Below are positions 1 through 6,677 of a stretch of DNA of 14,714 nt, piece after piece (the first letter of the stretch is position 1; each line of letters begins with the position of its first letter). A model generated the notes under the pieces. It ran no database searches. It had not been told where the DNA came from and saw only the letters and a list, made by a program, of their open reading frames with translations. Origin of the DNA: F-183 sp036502165 (GTDB taxonomy: Bacteria > Acidobacteriota > Terriglobia > Bryobacterales > Bryobacteraceae); contig DASXZC010000368.1 of the NCBI GenBank assembly GCA_036502165.1, positions 1 through 14,714 of the forward strand, in the 5' to 3' direction. Position numbers and translations under genes: made by a program.

Positions 1-45
1 CAGCGAGTGGATCCGCTGCCGGGCATTTTGGCGTTTGGACGTATT

Positions 46-909
46 TTAATCGGCGAGGAAGCGGAGTGTCTCTGAGACGAAGGTCTCGAGTTGATCGTGG
101 TGTAGCCAGTGTCCGGCTTTGGGAACTTTCACGATTCTCGCGTGGGGGATGGCCTGCGCACGGGGATCCTCGCTGGGGTCGGACATCCAACTCTCCATGC
201 CCCAGAACAGCAGAACGGGGCAAGTGATGTGCGACACGACCTCCTGCATTTCATCGACTCGTTGGCCGTAGGGGGCGAACAGACGCGCGAAGTTGTCGAA
301 TTTCCAAACGAGGGTGCCGTCGGCATTCCAATTCGTTCCGTGGACGGTCAAGTGGCGCGCCACTTCATCGCTCAGGTGCGGATTGGCTTCTTTCATACGG
401 GCGATCGCGGCGGCGAGATTCGGGTAGCTCTTGCTCTCGCGCTTCTCGGATTTGCGAACGTCCTCGATCCATTTGCGGAGCCGCTCCGATGCTGCTTTGA
501 AGTAGCGAGGCGGAGGTCCCCAGCCTTCGATTACGGCGAGCCGCTTTACGCGTTCCGGATAGATGCCGGTGTAGAGCAGAGAGACGATTCCGCCGAGCGA
601 GTGGCCGACGATCCGGATGGGTTCTTGCGGCGCTTCGACACGGACGATGTCGACGAGCGCGGAGAGATCGAGGGCGTGCTCTGACAATCCGTACGCGGCG
701 CCTTCGGCCCACTGGCTGTTGCCGTGCCCGCGTAGATCGTAAGCGAAGACGTGATACTGCTCACAGAACGAGCGGGCGGAGAAATCCCAATTGCGGGCGT
801 GATCGAGGCCGCCGTGTACGAGGATGAGCGGAGGCTTGCCGGCGCCGCCGTAGTCCCACAACTGTAGCTTCAGACGGTGCGAATAGAAGAAGTGGGAGGA
901 CGGTTCCAT
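46..909 (-). CDS. alpha/beta hydrolase, cytoplasmic
   Basis: This 287-residue protein is a single-domain alpha/beta hydrolase of the PF00561 type. The oxyanion-side HGG lies at residues 32-34. The nucleophile elbow GHSLGG puts Ser104 in the catalytic position, and AGH gives His267. The acid is less clear: the usual strand-end position reads WGMESW, so Glu239 or Asp244 could serve. There is no signal peptide or membrane segment, so it is probably cytosolic. The cap region (about 130-225) is helical and charged. It is the last gene of the minus-strand operon, starting 11 bases after the permease stop, with a GAG-rich ribosome site in that gap. The substrate cannot be read from sequence; esterase, lactonase or C-C hydrolase activity are all possible. 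The fold is certain, the reaction is not. Confidence 0.9.
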   Translation of the reverse strand: MEPSSHFFYSHRLKLQLWDYGGAGKPPLILVHGGLDHARNWDFSARSFCEQYHVFAYDLRGHGNSQWAEGAAYGLSEHALDLSALVDIVRVEAPQEPIRIVGHSLGGIVSLLYTGIYPERVKRLAVIEGWGPPPRYFKAASERLRKWIEDVRKSEKRESKSYPNLAAAIARMKEANPHLSDEVARHLTVHGTNWNADGTLVWKFDNFARLFAPYGQRVDEMQEVVSHITCPVLLFWGMESWMSDPSEDPRAQAIPHARIVKVPKAGHWLHHDQLETFVSETLRFLAD

Positions 910-920
910 AGCTCATTCTC

Positions 921-2558
921 TCAAGCGGTTACAGGAGCGTCACCTTGGGATAACGCGGCGATGAACAGTTCACGGCGGCGATAGGCGGCCTCGACCGCGG
1001 AGTCGAGCGAGATGCGATAGCCGGCGCCGACGATGAGCGCGAGGACGGCCAAGACTCCATAGAAGGCGATGCGGGTGTCGAAGGCGTACTCGGCGAGGTA
1101 AGCGAGTCCGGACATCGCGGCGGCGACGAGGAAGATCGCCATGAGGAGCCCTTGCGTCCGCGCGGCGGGACGGGAGCGCAGCGTCTTTTGAGGATTCATC
1201 GGCTGCGGATAGTAGACCGACGTCAGGTTGCCGGCCGCCATCATCGTGAACGTCATCAGCGTCGAAATCAAATAGGCAGGCAGCGTCTTTGCGATCGTGA
1301 GGGGCAGACGGAATATGAGGCACACGAGGCCGACGATGCTGACTTCGAGGAGGACGAACGTCAGCGCGGTCAGATTTTTTGCGATGAAGGCCGAGCGGAG
1401 TTTCACTGGACTCGCGAGGTAAGCCTGCGCGGCGCTGCGATCGAATCCGAAAATATTCCAGAGGCACACGTCGCCCAGCAGCATCAGCGCGTAGACGGCG
1501 ACGAGCGTCAGGTAGTTGTCGCGCAGGAAGCTGAAGCCGGCGCCGGCCCTCATGATCATCGGCATCCACATGAGGAGTCCGAATGAGAATCCCATGAAGA
1601 AGACGAGGCGGAAGCGCGGCGTACGGATGAGGGAACGGAGTTCCTTTTCCATCATGGCGGCGAGCGGATCGGGGAAGAGGCGGCTGGGCCATGCGTAGAG
1701 CCATTCCGTCCAGACGGCGGGCTTCGTGTTGGGCGTTGATTTTGCGGCTGCGGCGTCGAAGCGGAGGCCGCGCTCGAACTGCCAGCGCCCGAAGGCGCCG
1801 GCGGCGATGGTCCACAAGAGGATCACCGTGAAGCCGCGCAAAGTGAAATGGCCGGTCGCCCATTGCGAGATGGGATTCCAAGGCAGATAAGACGCGATGG
1901 TTTGCTGGATCCGCACGAGGACGGGCAGCACGCCGATCCCTGGCAAGGTTTTCACTTTCTCGCCCCACAGCACGTAGAACTGCGGAAGCGCACCGACGGC
2001 CACCAGCGTCAGCATGACGATTTCGCGTAGGTAGCGGCGGGCCATCATTCTCGAGAGCAGTTCGCGGATGCCTGCGGCGAAGGCGAGATTCAAGAGGACG
2101 TAGGGGATGAAGGCGAGGGGTGCCCACCAGTGCAGACGCGGATTGAAAAGGATCCCGATCGATGCGCCGGTCAGCATGATCAGCACTTCGACACCGGTTG
2201 AGACGCGCAGGATCAGATCGAGCAGGAACAGCTCCGCGTGCGGCACCGGATACACGATCAGCTTCTTAATGTCGAGCGATACGCCGGCCGTCACTAGCAG
2301 TAGCGGAACGACCTGCCAATAGAAGAAGCCCATCAGCAGCGCGTAGCTGGTGGTCACCTGCAGCGTGCGGATGTTCGACATGCCCGAGACCTTGATGGCG
2401 AGCGCGGCGGCGGCGAAGGTCCAACCGAGATACCAGGCGGCGGTCAGGACGAATGAGAGGCCGGACGTCCAACGGTTGGCGCGCGGGTAGAGATTCATGA
2501 GGGTGCGCCATTGCGCCCACACGATCGCACGCGCCTGATCGAGGAAGTTCAGAGCCAT
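921..2558 (-). CDS. ABC-2-type exporter permease, double-length
   Basis: This 545-residue integral membrane protein is the likely partner of the ATPase encoded just upstream. I count about 12 hydrophobic segments, near residues 35-57, 72-92, 108-130, 144-165, 178-197, 241-258, 316-336, 348-366, 394-416, 424-446, 470-490 and 498-514. A soluble stretch (about 260-312) divides it into two halves. Each half carries a similar loop before a membrane helix: YPVPHAELFLLDLI (103-116) and ASPVKLRSAFIAKNL (382-396). This suggests an internal duplication, giving a full transporter membrane part in one chain. The start ATG lies inside the last codons of the ATPase gene (10-base overlap), so translation is probably coupled. 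The substrate is unknown. The family is recognised by layout and context, not by a specific signature. Confidence 0.8.
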   Translation of the reverse strand: MALNFLDQARAIVWAQWRTLMNLYPRANRWTSGLSFVLTAAWYLGWTFAAAALAIKVSGMSNIRTLQVTTSYALLMGFFYWQVVPLLLVTAGVSLDIKKLIVYPVPHAELFLLDLILRVSTGVEVLIMLTGASIGILFNPRLHWWAPLAFIPYVLLNLAFAAGIRELLSRMMARRYLREIVMLTLVAVGALPQFYVLWGEKVKTLPGIGVLPVLVRIQQTIASYLPWNPISQWATGHFTLRGFTVILLWTIAAGAFGRWQFERGLRFDAAAAKSTPNTKPAVWTEWLYAWPSRLFPDPLAAMMEKELRSLIRTPRFRLVFFMGFSFGLLMWMPMIMRAGAGFSFLRDNYLTLVAVYALMLLGDVCLWNIFGFDRSAAQAYLASPVKLRSAFIAKNLTALTFVLLEVSIVGLVCLIFRLPLTIAKTLPAYLISTLMTFTMMAAGNLTSVYYPQPMNPQKTLRSRPAARTQGLLMAIFLVAAAMSGLAYLAEYAFDTRIAFYGVLAVLALIVGAGYRISLDSAVEAAYRRRELFIAALSQGDAPVTA

Positions 2559-3322
2559 TCGAGCGTTTCCCGCGCGCGTCCTCCGCCAACGGTGCGGACG
2601 AAGATGTCCTCGAGCGTTTCCGATCCGCCGGAGCGTAAATGTTCCATCGAGTCGTCGATGGCGAGTTTGCCCTCGTGAATAATCGCCACGCGATCGCAGA
2701 GGCGCTCGACGACTTCGAGGACGTGCGATGTGAGGAAGATGGTCGCGCCGTGGCGGACCTGCTCGAGCAGGATGTCCTTCATCAAACGCGCGCCGACGGC
2801 GTCGACGCCTTCGAAGGGCTCGTCCATGAGGAACAGTTCCGGGCGATGGATCAAGGCCGCGGCCATGGCGACGCGCTTGCGCATTCCCTTCGAATACTCG
2901 CCGATCAGCTTGCGCTGGTGCTGATCGAGCTCGAACAGTGCGAGCAGTTCGAGCGCGCGTTCCTTCACCATGGGGCGCGGGAGGCCGTACATTCGTCCGA
3001 CGAATTCGCAGAATTCCTGGCCGGTGAGTTGATCAAACAGCAGGGATTCATCGGGAACCAGGCCGATGCGCTGCTTGATTTCGACATCGTTGCCGGGGAG
3101 TGGAAGTCCGAACAATTCGATCGATCCGGAAGTGGGCGGGATGAGGCCCATCAGCATTTTGATGGTGGTCGTTTTGCCCGCGCCGTTGGGGCCGAGAAAT
3201 CCGAAGAAGCAGCCTCGGGGAACGGTGAGAGTCAGGCCATCGACCGCCGGGCGCGTGCCGTAGAGTTTGCGTAAGTCGCGAACGGCGACCGCAGGCGTGG
3301 GATCCATGGAGAGTGATTTCAT
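2549..3322 (-). CDS. ABC transporter ATP-binding protein
   Basis: This is the nucleotide-binding subunit of an ABC-2-type exporter, 257 residues from the chosen start. It has Walker A GPNGAGKT (44-51), signature YSKGM (143-147), Walker B LFLMDE (163-168) with catalytic Glu168, a D-loop PFEGVDA (169-175) and the switch His200 in TSH. The Q-loop position reads LVPDES, with Asp91 where Gln is usual, as in some exporter ATPases. An in-frame ATG further upstream (3370) would run into the divergent gene and adds residues unlike the family, so I place the start at 3322. A second ATG at 3307 is also possible. It is the first gene of the minus-strand operon. Its ribosome site (AGGGCGGG) lies partly in a palindrome arm. 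The transported substrate is unknown. Confidence 0.93.
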   Translation of the reverse strand: MKSLSMDPTPAVAVRDLRKLYGTRPAVDGLTLTVPRGCFFGFLGPNGAGKTTTIKMLMGLIPPTSGSIELFGLPLPGNDVEIKQRIGLVPDESLLFDQLTGQEFCEFVGRMYGLPRPMVKERALELLALFELDQHQRKLIGEYSKGMRKRVAMAAALIHRPELFLMDEPFEGVDAVGARLMKDILLEQVRHGATIFLTSHVLEVVERLCDRVAIIHEGKLAIDDSMEHLRSGGSETLEDIFVRTVGGGRARETLEWL

Positions 3323-3359
3323 CGTAACCCGCCCTGCGGGCGAGTACACTGTTAAGATT
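3323..3359. promoter_or_regulatory. divergent promoter region with short palindrome
   Basis: Only 37 bases separate the divergent ATPase and hydrolase starts. They contain a perfect inverted repeat, CGCCC-TGC-GGGCG, at 3330-3342. A possible -10 box TACACT for the plus strand lies at 3345-3350, close enough to the ATG at 3360 to give a very short or absent leader. I see no clear -35 box. In the minus-strand mRNA the palindrome would form a small hairpin just ahead of the ATPase start and partly hold its purine-rich ribosome site. Whether this is an operator, a translational brake or chance cannot be told from sequence. Confidence 0.3.
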
Positions 3360-4409
3360 ATGCGCTTCACAATCGCACTTCTGATCGGTGTTGGTCTCGC
3401 GTGGGCTCAACAGGGTCCGCCGGCGGCGGCTGCTCCCGCGGTGATACCTACTCCGGCTCCAACGCCTGCTCCGGCGGCGGGGGGACAGGGTCCGGATCAT
3501 CGGACGAGCATGATCCTCAAGGCTGTCGATGACCTGATGTGGCAGCTCAAACTGCAGGACATTGCGACGGTGGACAAAGTGATGTTCACGAGTCTGCCGC
3601 CGACGAAGATCCGGACTCCGGGTGCGCCGGGGGCGTCGAATCCGATCATCATTTATGCGTACACGTTCATTCCGAAGTCGCTCGACAAGTCGAAGAAGCA
3701 TCCGCTGATTGTGTTCGTGCATCAGGGGATTCATGCGAATTTCGATACGCATGACGCGCATGTGATCCGCGAGCTGATCGAGCAGGGCTACACGGTGATT
3801 GGCTGCGACTACCGCGGTAGCACCGGTTACGGCGGCCAGCTTTACGAACAGATCGATTACGGCGGACGCGAGGTCGATGATGTGGACGCGACGACGAAAT
3901 GGGCGCTCGAGAATTTCGACTTCATCGATCCGAAGCGGATCGGCATCGTCGGCTGGAGCCATGGCGGAATGATTACGCTGCTGTCGATCTTCGCGCATCC
4001 GCAACAGTACGCGGTGGCTTATGCGGGCGTGCCGGTGAGCGACATCATTTTCAGGCTCGGCTACCACGATGAGAGCTACGGGCGGATCTTTTCGGCGCAG
4101 AATCATATCGGCAAGACGGTGCACGAGGACATGGCGGAGTATTGGAGGCGCTCGCCGGTTTCGCACGCGGCGCAACTGGCGACGCCATTGATGATCCACA
4201 CGAACACGAACGATGAGGACGTCAATTATCTCGAGGTCGACCGCTTGGCGCAGGCGTTGAAAGTGGAAGGCAAGAAGTTCGAGTACAAGGTGTATCAGAA
4301 CGCTCCGGGTGGGCATTATTTTAATCGGCTCGATACGAAGTTCGCGCGGGAATCGCGGCAGGAGATCTATAAATTCCTCGCGGGATATTTGAAGCCGGGG
4401 AGCAAGTAG
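3360..4409 (+). CDS. secreted alpha/beta hydrolase, prolyl-oligopeptidase (S9)-like
   Basis: This 349-residue exported hydrolase resembles the catalytic domain of S9 prolyl oligopeptidases (PF00326) without the beta-propeller. A short signal peptide (1-16, ending AWA before QQ) is followed by a Pro/Ala-rich linker (19-42). Family landmarks are DYRGSTGYGG (150-159), the nucleophile motif GWSHGG with Ser200, Asp285 in NTNDEDV and His319 in GGH, which complete a triad in the right order. An in-frame ATG at 3267 would put residues before the signal peptide and overlap the divergent gene, so 3360 is preferred. Its stop abuts the next gene's ATG. It may be a dipeptidyl or acylaminoacyl peptidase or an esterase. 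Without a propeller domain, substrate size is not restricted in the usual way, so specificity is open. Confidence 0.88.
   Translation: MRFTIALLIGVGLAWAQQGPPAAAAPAVIPTPAPTPAPAAGGQGPDHRTSMILKAVDDLMWQLKLQDIATVDKVMFTSLPPTKIRTPGAPGASNPIIIYAYTFIPKSLDKSKKHPLIVFVHQGIHANFDTHDAHVIRELIEQGYTVIGCDYRGSTGYGGQLYEQIDYGGREVDDVDATTKWALENFDFIDPKRIGIVGWSHGGMITLLSIFAHPQQYAVAYAGVPVSDIIFRLGYHDESYGRIFSAQNHIGKTVHEDMAEYWRRSPVSHAAQLATPLMIHTNTNDEDVNYLEVDRLAQALKVEGKKFEYKVYQNAPGGHYFNRLDTKFARESRQEIYKFLAGYLKPGSK
4397..4402 (+). promoter_or_regulatory. ribosome binding site for the GGT-family gene
   Basis: The purine run GGGGAG lies 7 bases ahead of the ATG at 4410 and inside the 3' end of the preceding hydrolase gene. The junction reads TAGATG (stop, then start, no gap), so ribosomes ending on the hydrolase can restart directly on the next gene. 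Confidence 0.6.
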
Positions 4410-6125
4410 ATGCGAGCGCGGCGGGCCGGAATTCTCACGGTCGCCATGGTGTTCGCGACGACTGCGGGCGCGCAGGATCGGTCGACTGGCCGCTCGATGA
4501 CGATCACGACGCGCGGGATCGTCGCGACGAGCCAGACGCTGGCGTCAGAGGCCGGGGCGCAGATTCTGGCGCGGGGCGGATCGGCGGTCGATGCGGCAAT
4601 CGCGGCGAACGCGGTGCTCGGTCTGGTCGAGCCGATGATGAACGGGATCGGCGGCGATCTGTTCCTGCTGCGCGTGGACGGGAAGACGGGGAAGCTCGCG
4701 GCTTTGAATGCGAGTGGATTTACGCCGAAGGCCTTGACGATCGAGCTGATGCGGTCGAAGGGTTACACGCTCGATATGCCGCCGGGGATCCACACGGTGC
4801 CGGTTCCGGGCGCGGTGAATGGGTGGGAGAAAGTCCACAAGAGGTTTGGGAAGTTGCCGTGGAAGGATCTGTTCGCGCCGGCGATTTACTATGCCGAGAA
4901 CGGATTTCCGGTGACGGAGCTGATCCAGTGGGATTGGGAACATTCAACGGCGAAGTTGGCTGCGGATCCGAATGCGAAGAAAGTTTTTCTGCCAGGCGGG
5001 GCGGCTCCGAAAGTGGGGCAGATCTTCCGCAATCCTCAATTGGCGAAGGCTTATCGCTTGATTGCAGAGGGCGGTGCGGCGGCGTTTTATCGAGGGCCGA
5101 TCCGCGATGCGATCCTCAGGACGTCCGCGCGGCTGGGTGGCACGTTGACCAAGGCGGACTTTGAAGAATACGACTCCGAATGGGTCGAGCCGCTCGCGAC
5201 TGAGTATCGCGATTGGAAGGTTTTTGAGTTGCCGCCGAACGGGCAGGGAATTGGAACGCTCGAGATGTTGAACATCATGAGCAATTTCAAGCTGAATACT
5301 TTCATCCCCAGTGATCCGGAGTCGTGGCATTTGAAGATCGAGGCGCAGAAGCTCACCGTGCAGGATTTGCGGCGCTATGACGGAGATCCGAAGGCTTCAC
5401 AGATTCCGGTTGAAGGATTGTTGTCGCACGCGTATGCGAGCGAGCGGGCCGGCACGATTTCGATGGATCGTGCGAATTGCGACACCTCGCCGGGGAATCC
5501 GGCGACTATTTCGAAGGCCGCGATTGGCCATACGATCTACCTGTCGGTGACGGATCGCGAGGGAAACATGGTGTCGTGGATCGAGAGCATTTCGGATCTA
5601 TGGGGATCCGGGATTGTAGTCGACGACTATGGTTTCCATCTGCACGATCGCGCGTCGGGGATGACGCTGACGCCGGGCTTGCCGGATTCGCTCGCACCGC
5701 GCAAGCGTCCGTTCCACACGATCATTCCGGGCTATATGGAGCGGGGCGATGAGCGGATCGTCTTCGGAATCATGCGCGGCATTAATCAGCACCAGGCGCA
5801 GGCGCAGTTCGTGTCGTATGTTGCCGATCATGGAATGAACATACAGGAGGCGCTCGAGGCTCCGCGGTTTACGCGGCGTGCAACGGGCGGCTGCGATGTT
5901 GTGATCGAACAGCGAGTGCCGCAGGAGGTCCGCGACAAGCTGACGCAGATGGGCCATCACATCCAAGTCGTCGGCGACTATGGCGCGCTCGTTGGTGGTG
6001 GACAGGCGATTCTGCGCGATACCAAGACCGGCGTGAATTATGGAGCGTCGGATCCGCGCAAGGATGGATTTGCGGCGCCTGAGCCGGATCCATATTTTGA
6101 ACCGAATCAATCCAGAAAGAAGTGA
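4410..6125 (+). CDS. gamma-glutamyltransferase-family Ntn hydrolase, exported
   Basis: This 571-residue GGT-family protein has a signal peptide (about 1-21, ending AGA before QD). The N-terminal part has family blocks GGSAVDAAIAANAVLGLVEP (56-75), NGIGGD (78-83) and VPVPGAVNGW (130-139). Autocleavage would occur before Thr375 in GHTIYLSVTD, giving a large N-terminal and a small C-terminal subunit with Thr375 as the new nucleophile. The region resembles the YwrD-like branch (GxTxYL, KRPFHTIIP at 432-440) more than classical GGT. Glutamate-binding positions differ: the usual MDDF region reads HDRASG, and the GG(x)nQPQ block reads RGINQHQ (456-462). It may therefore hydrolyse something other than glutathione, such as another gamma-glutamyl or acyl amide. 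It is translationally coupled to the hydrolase before it. Confidence 0.9.
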   Translation: MRARRAGILTVAMVFATTAGAQDRSTGRSMTITTRGIVATSQTLASEAGAQILARGGSAVDAAIAANAVLGLVEPMMNGIGGDLFLLRVDGKTGKLAALNASGFTPKALTIELMRSKGYTLDMPPGIHTVPVPGAVNGWEKVHKRFGKLPWKDLFAPAIYYAENGFPVTELIQWDWEHSTAKLAADPNAKKVFLPGGAAPKVGQIFRNPQLAKAYRLIAEGGAAAFYRGPIRDAILRTSARLGGTLTKADFEEYDSEWVEPLATEYRDWKVFELPPNGQGIGTLEMLNIMSNFKLNTFIPSDPESWHLKIEAQKLTVQDLRRYDGDPKASQIPVEGLLSHAYASERAGTISMDRANCDTSPGNPATISKAAIGHTIYLSVTDREGNMVSWIESISDLWGSGIVVDDYGFHLHDRASGMTLTPGLPDSLAPRKRPFHTIIPGYMERGDERIVFGIMRGINQHQAQAQFVSYVADHGMNIQEALEAPRFTRRATGGCDVVIEQRVPQEVRDKLTQMGHHIQVVGDYGALVGGGQAILRDTKTGVNYGASDPRKDGFAAPEPDPYFEPNQSRKK

Positions 6126-6128
6126 GGA
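6124..6128 (+). promoter_or_regulatory. ribosome binding site for the DinB-fold gene
   Basis: GAGGA, overlapping the stop codon of the GGT-family gene, sits 6 bases ahead of the ATG at 6135. It supports this ATG over the out-of-frame GTG at 6131. Confidence 0.6.
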
Positions 6129-6134
6129 TCGTGT

Positions 6135-6656
6135 ATGCACCCGGGAAATCCGGAACCGAATGAGTACGGGGCTTTCTTTGCCGGATATATTGGCAAGGCC
6201 CAGTCGATTACAGAAAATCCGATCGCGGCTCTCGAACTGCAGTTGGATGATGCGCTCATGCTGCTGTTGCCGTTGCCGGAAGACAAGCAGACGCATCGTT
6301 ACGCGGAAGGTAAGTGGAGTCTGAAGCAAGTCATCGGTCATTTGACCGACGCCGAGCGGATCTTTGCGTATCGGGCGATGCGCGTGGCGCGCAATGATGC
6401 CACGCCGCTCGAGAAGTTCGATGAGAATTCATATGTCGCCAATGCGGATTCCGATCATGTCGAGTGGAAGTCGCTGCTCGAGGAGTTTGAGTTGACGCGG
6501 AATTCCACGATCCAAATGCTGCGGAATTTGCCGAACGAAGCGTGGACTCGGATGGGCGTGGCGAGTGGCGCTCCGATTAGCGTGCGGGCGATGGTGCTGA
6601 TCATGTACGGGCATGTCGCGCATCATATGGGCATTGTTCGCGAACGCTACCTGTGA
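6135..6656 (+). CDS. DinB-like four-helix metal-binding protein
   Basis: This 173-residue cytoplasmic protein has the DinB/YfiT-like four-helix pattern. Likely metal ligands are His69 in VIGHLTDAER and the pair His160/His164 in the C-terminal HVAHH motif. The spacing of about 90 residues between the first His and the HxxxH pair is usual for the fold. The block KWSLKQVIGHLTDAERIFAY (60-79) is typical. The family includes thiol-dependent S-transferases (bacillithiol, mycothiol, glutathione) and many uncharacterised members, and the name does not imply DNA damage repair. It starts 9 bases after the GGT-family stop, so it is probably co-transcribed. A thiol-transferase role next to a GGT-like enzyme is appealing but is only inference. 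Confidence 0.88.
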   Translation: MHPGNPEPNEYGAFFAGYIGKAQSITENPIAALELQLDDALMLLLPLPEDKQTHRYAEGKWSLKQVIGHLTDAERIFAYRAMRVARNDATPLEKFDENSYVANADSDHVEWKSLLEEFELTRNSTIQMLRNLPNEAWTRMGVASGAPISVRAMVLIMYGHVAHHMGIVRERYL

Positions 6657-6676
6657 CGCTCGGGTTACCCTACAGG
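6650..6676 (+). promoter_or_regulatory. nested inverted repeat before the M16 gene
   Basis: CCTGT (6650-6654) pairs with ACAGG (6672-6676), and inside them GGGTTACCC (6662-6670) is itself a palindrome with one central base. The element spans the DinB stop and reaches to one base before the M16 start. There is no T run, so it is not a standard terminator. It may be a protein site or an mRNA fold that shields the weak ribosome site. The same stretch shares ACGCTCGG(G)TTAC with the sequence just ahead of the oxidoreductase start at 11142/11160. Confidence 0.3.
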
Positions 6677-6677
6677 C

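Noticed and set aside
1..45. Possible 3' end of a plus-strand gene entering the window
   Set aside because: Frame 1 is open to a stop at 73-75 and frame 2 to 47-49, but both are too short to judge and neither shows a recognisable ending. I see nothing assignable here.
3267..3359. Longer N-terminus for the S9-like hydrolase
   Set aside because: It would place 31 residues before a good signal peptide and overlap the divergent ATPase coding sequence.
3048..4316. 422-codon minus-strand frame running through the S9-like hydrolase and into the ATPase
   Set aside because: Arg-rich composition with no family motif, and it overlaps two well-supported genes on opposite strands.
6650..6676. Rho-independent terminator between the DinB and M16 genes
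   Set aside because: There is pairing, but the stem is weak, there is no T run and the next start follows after one base.
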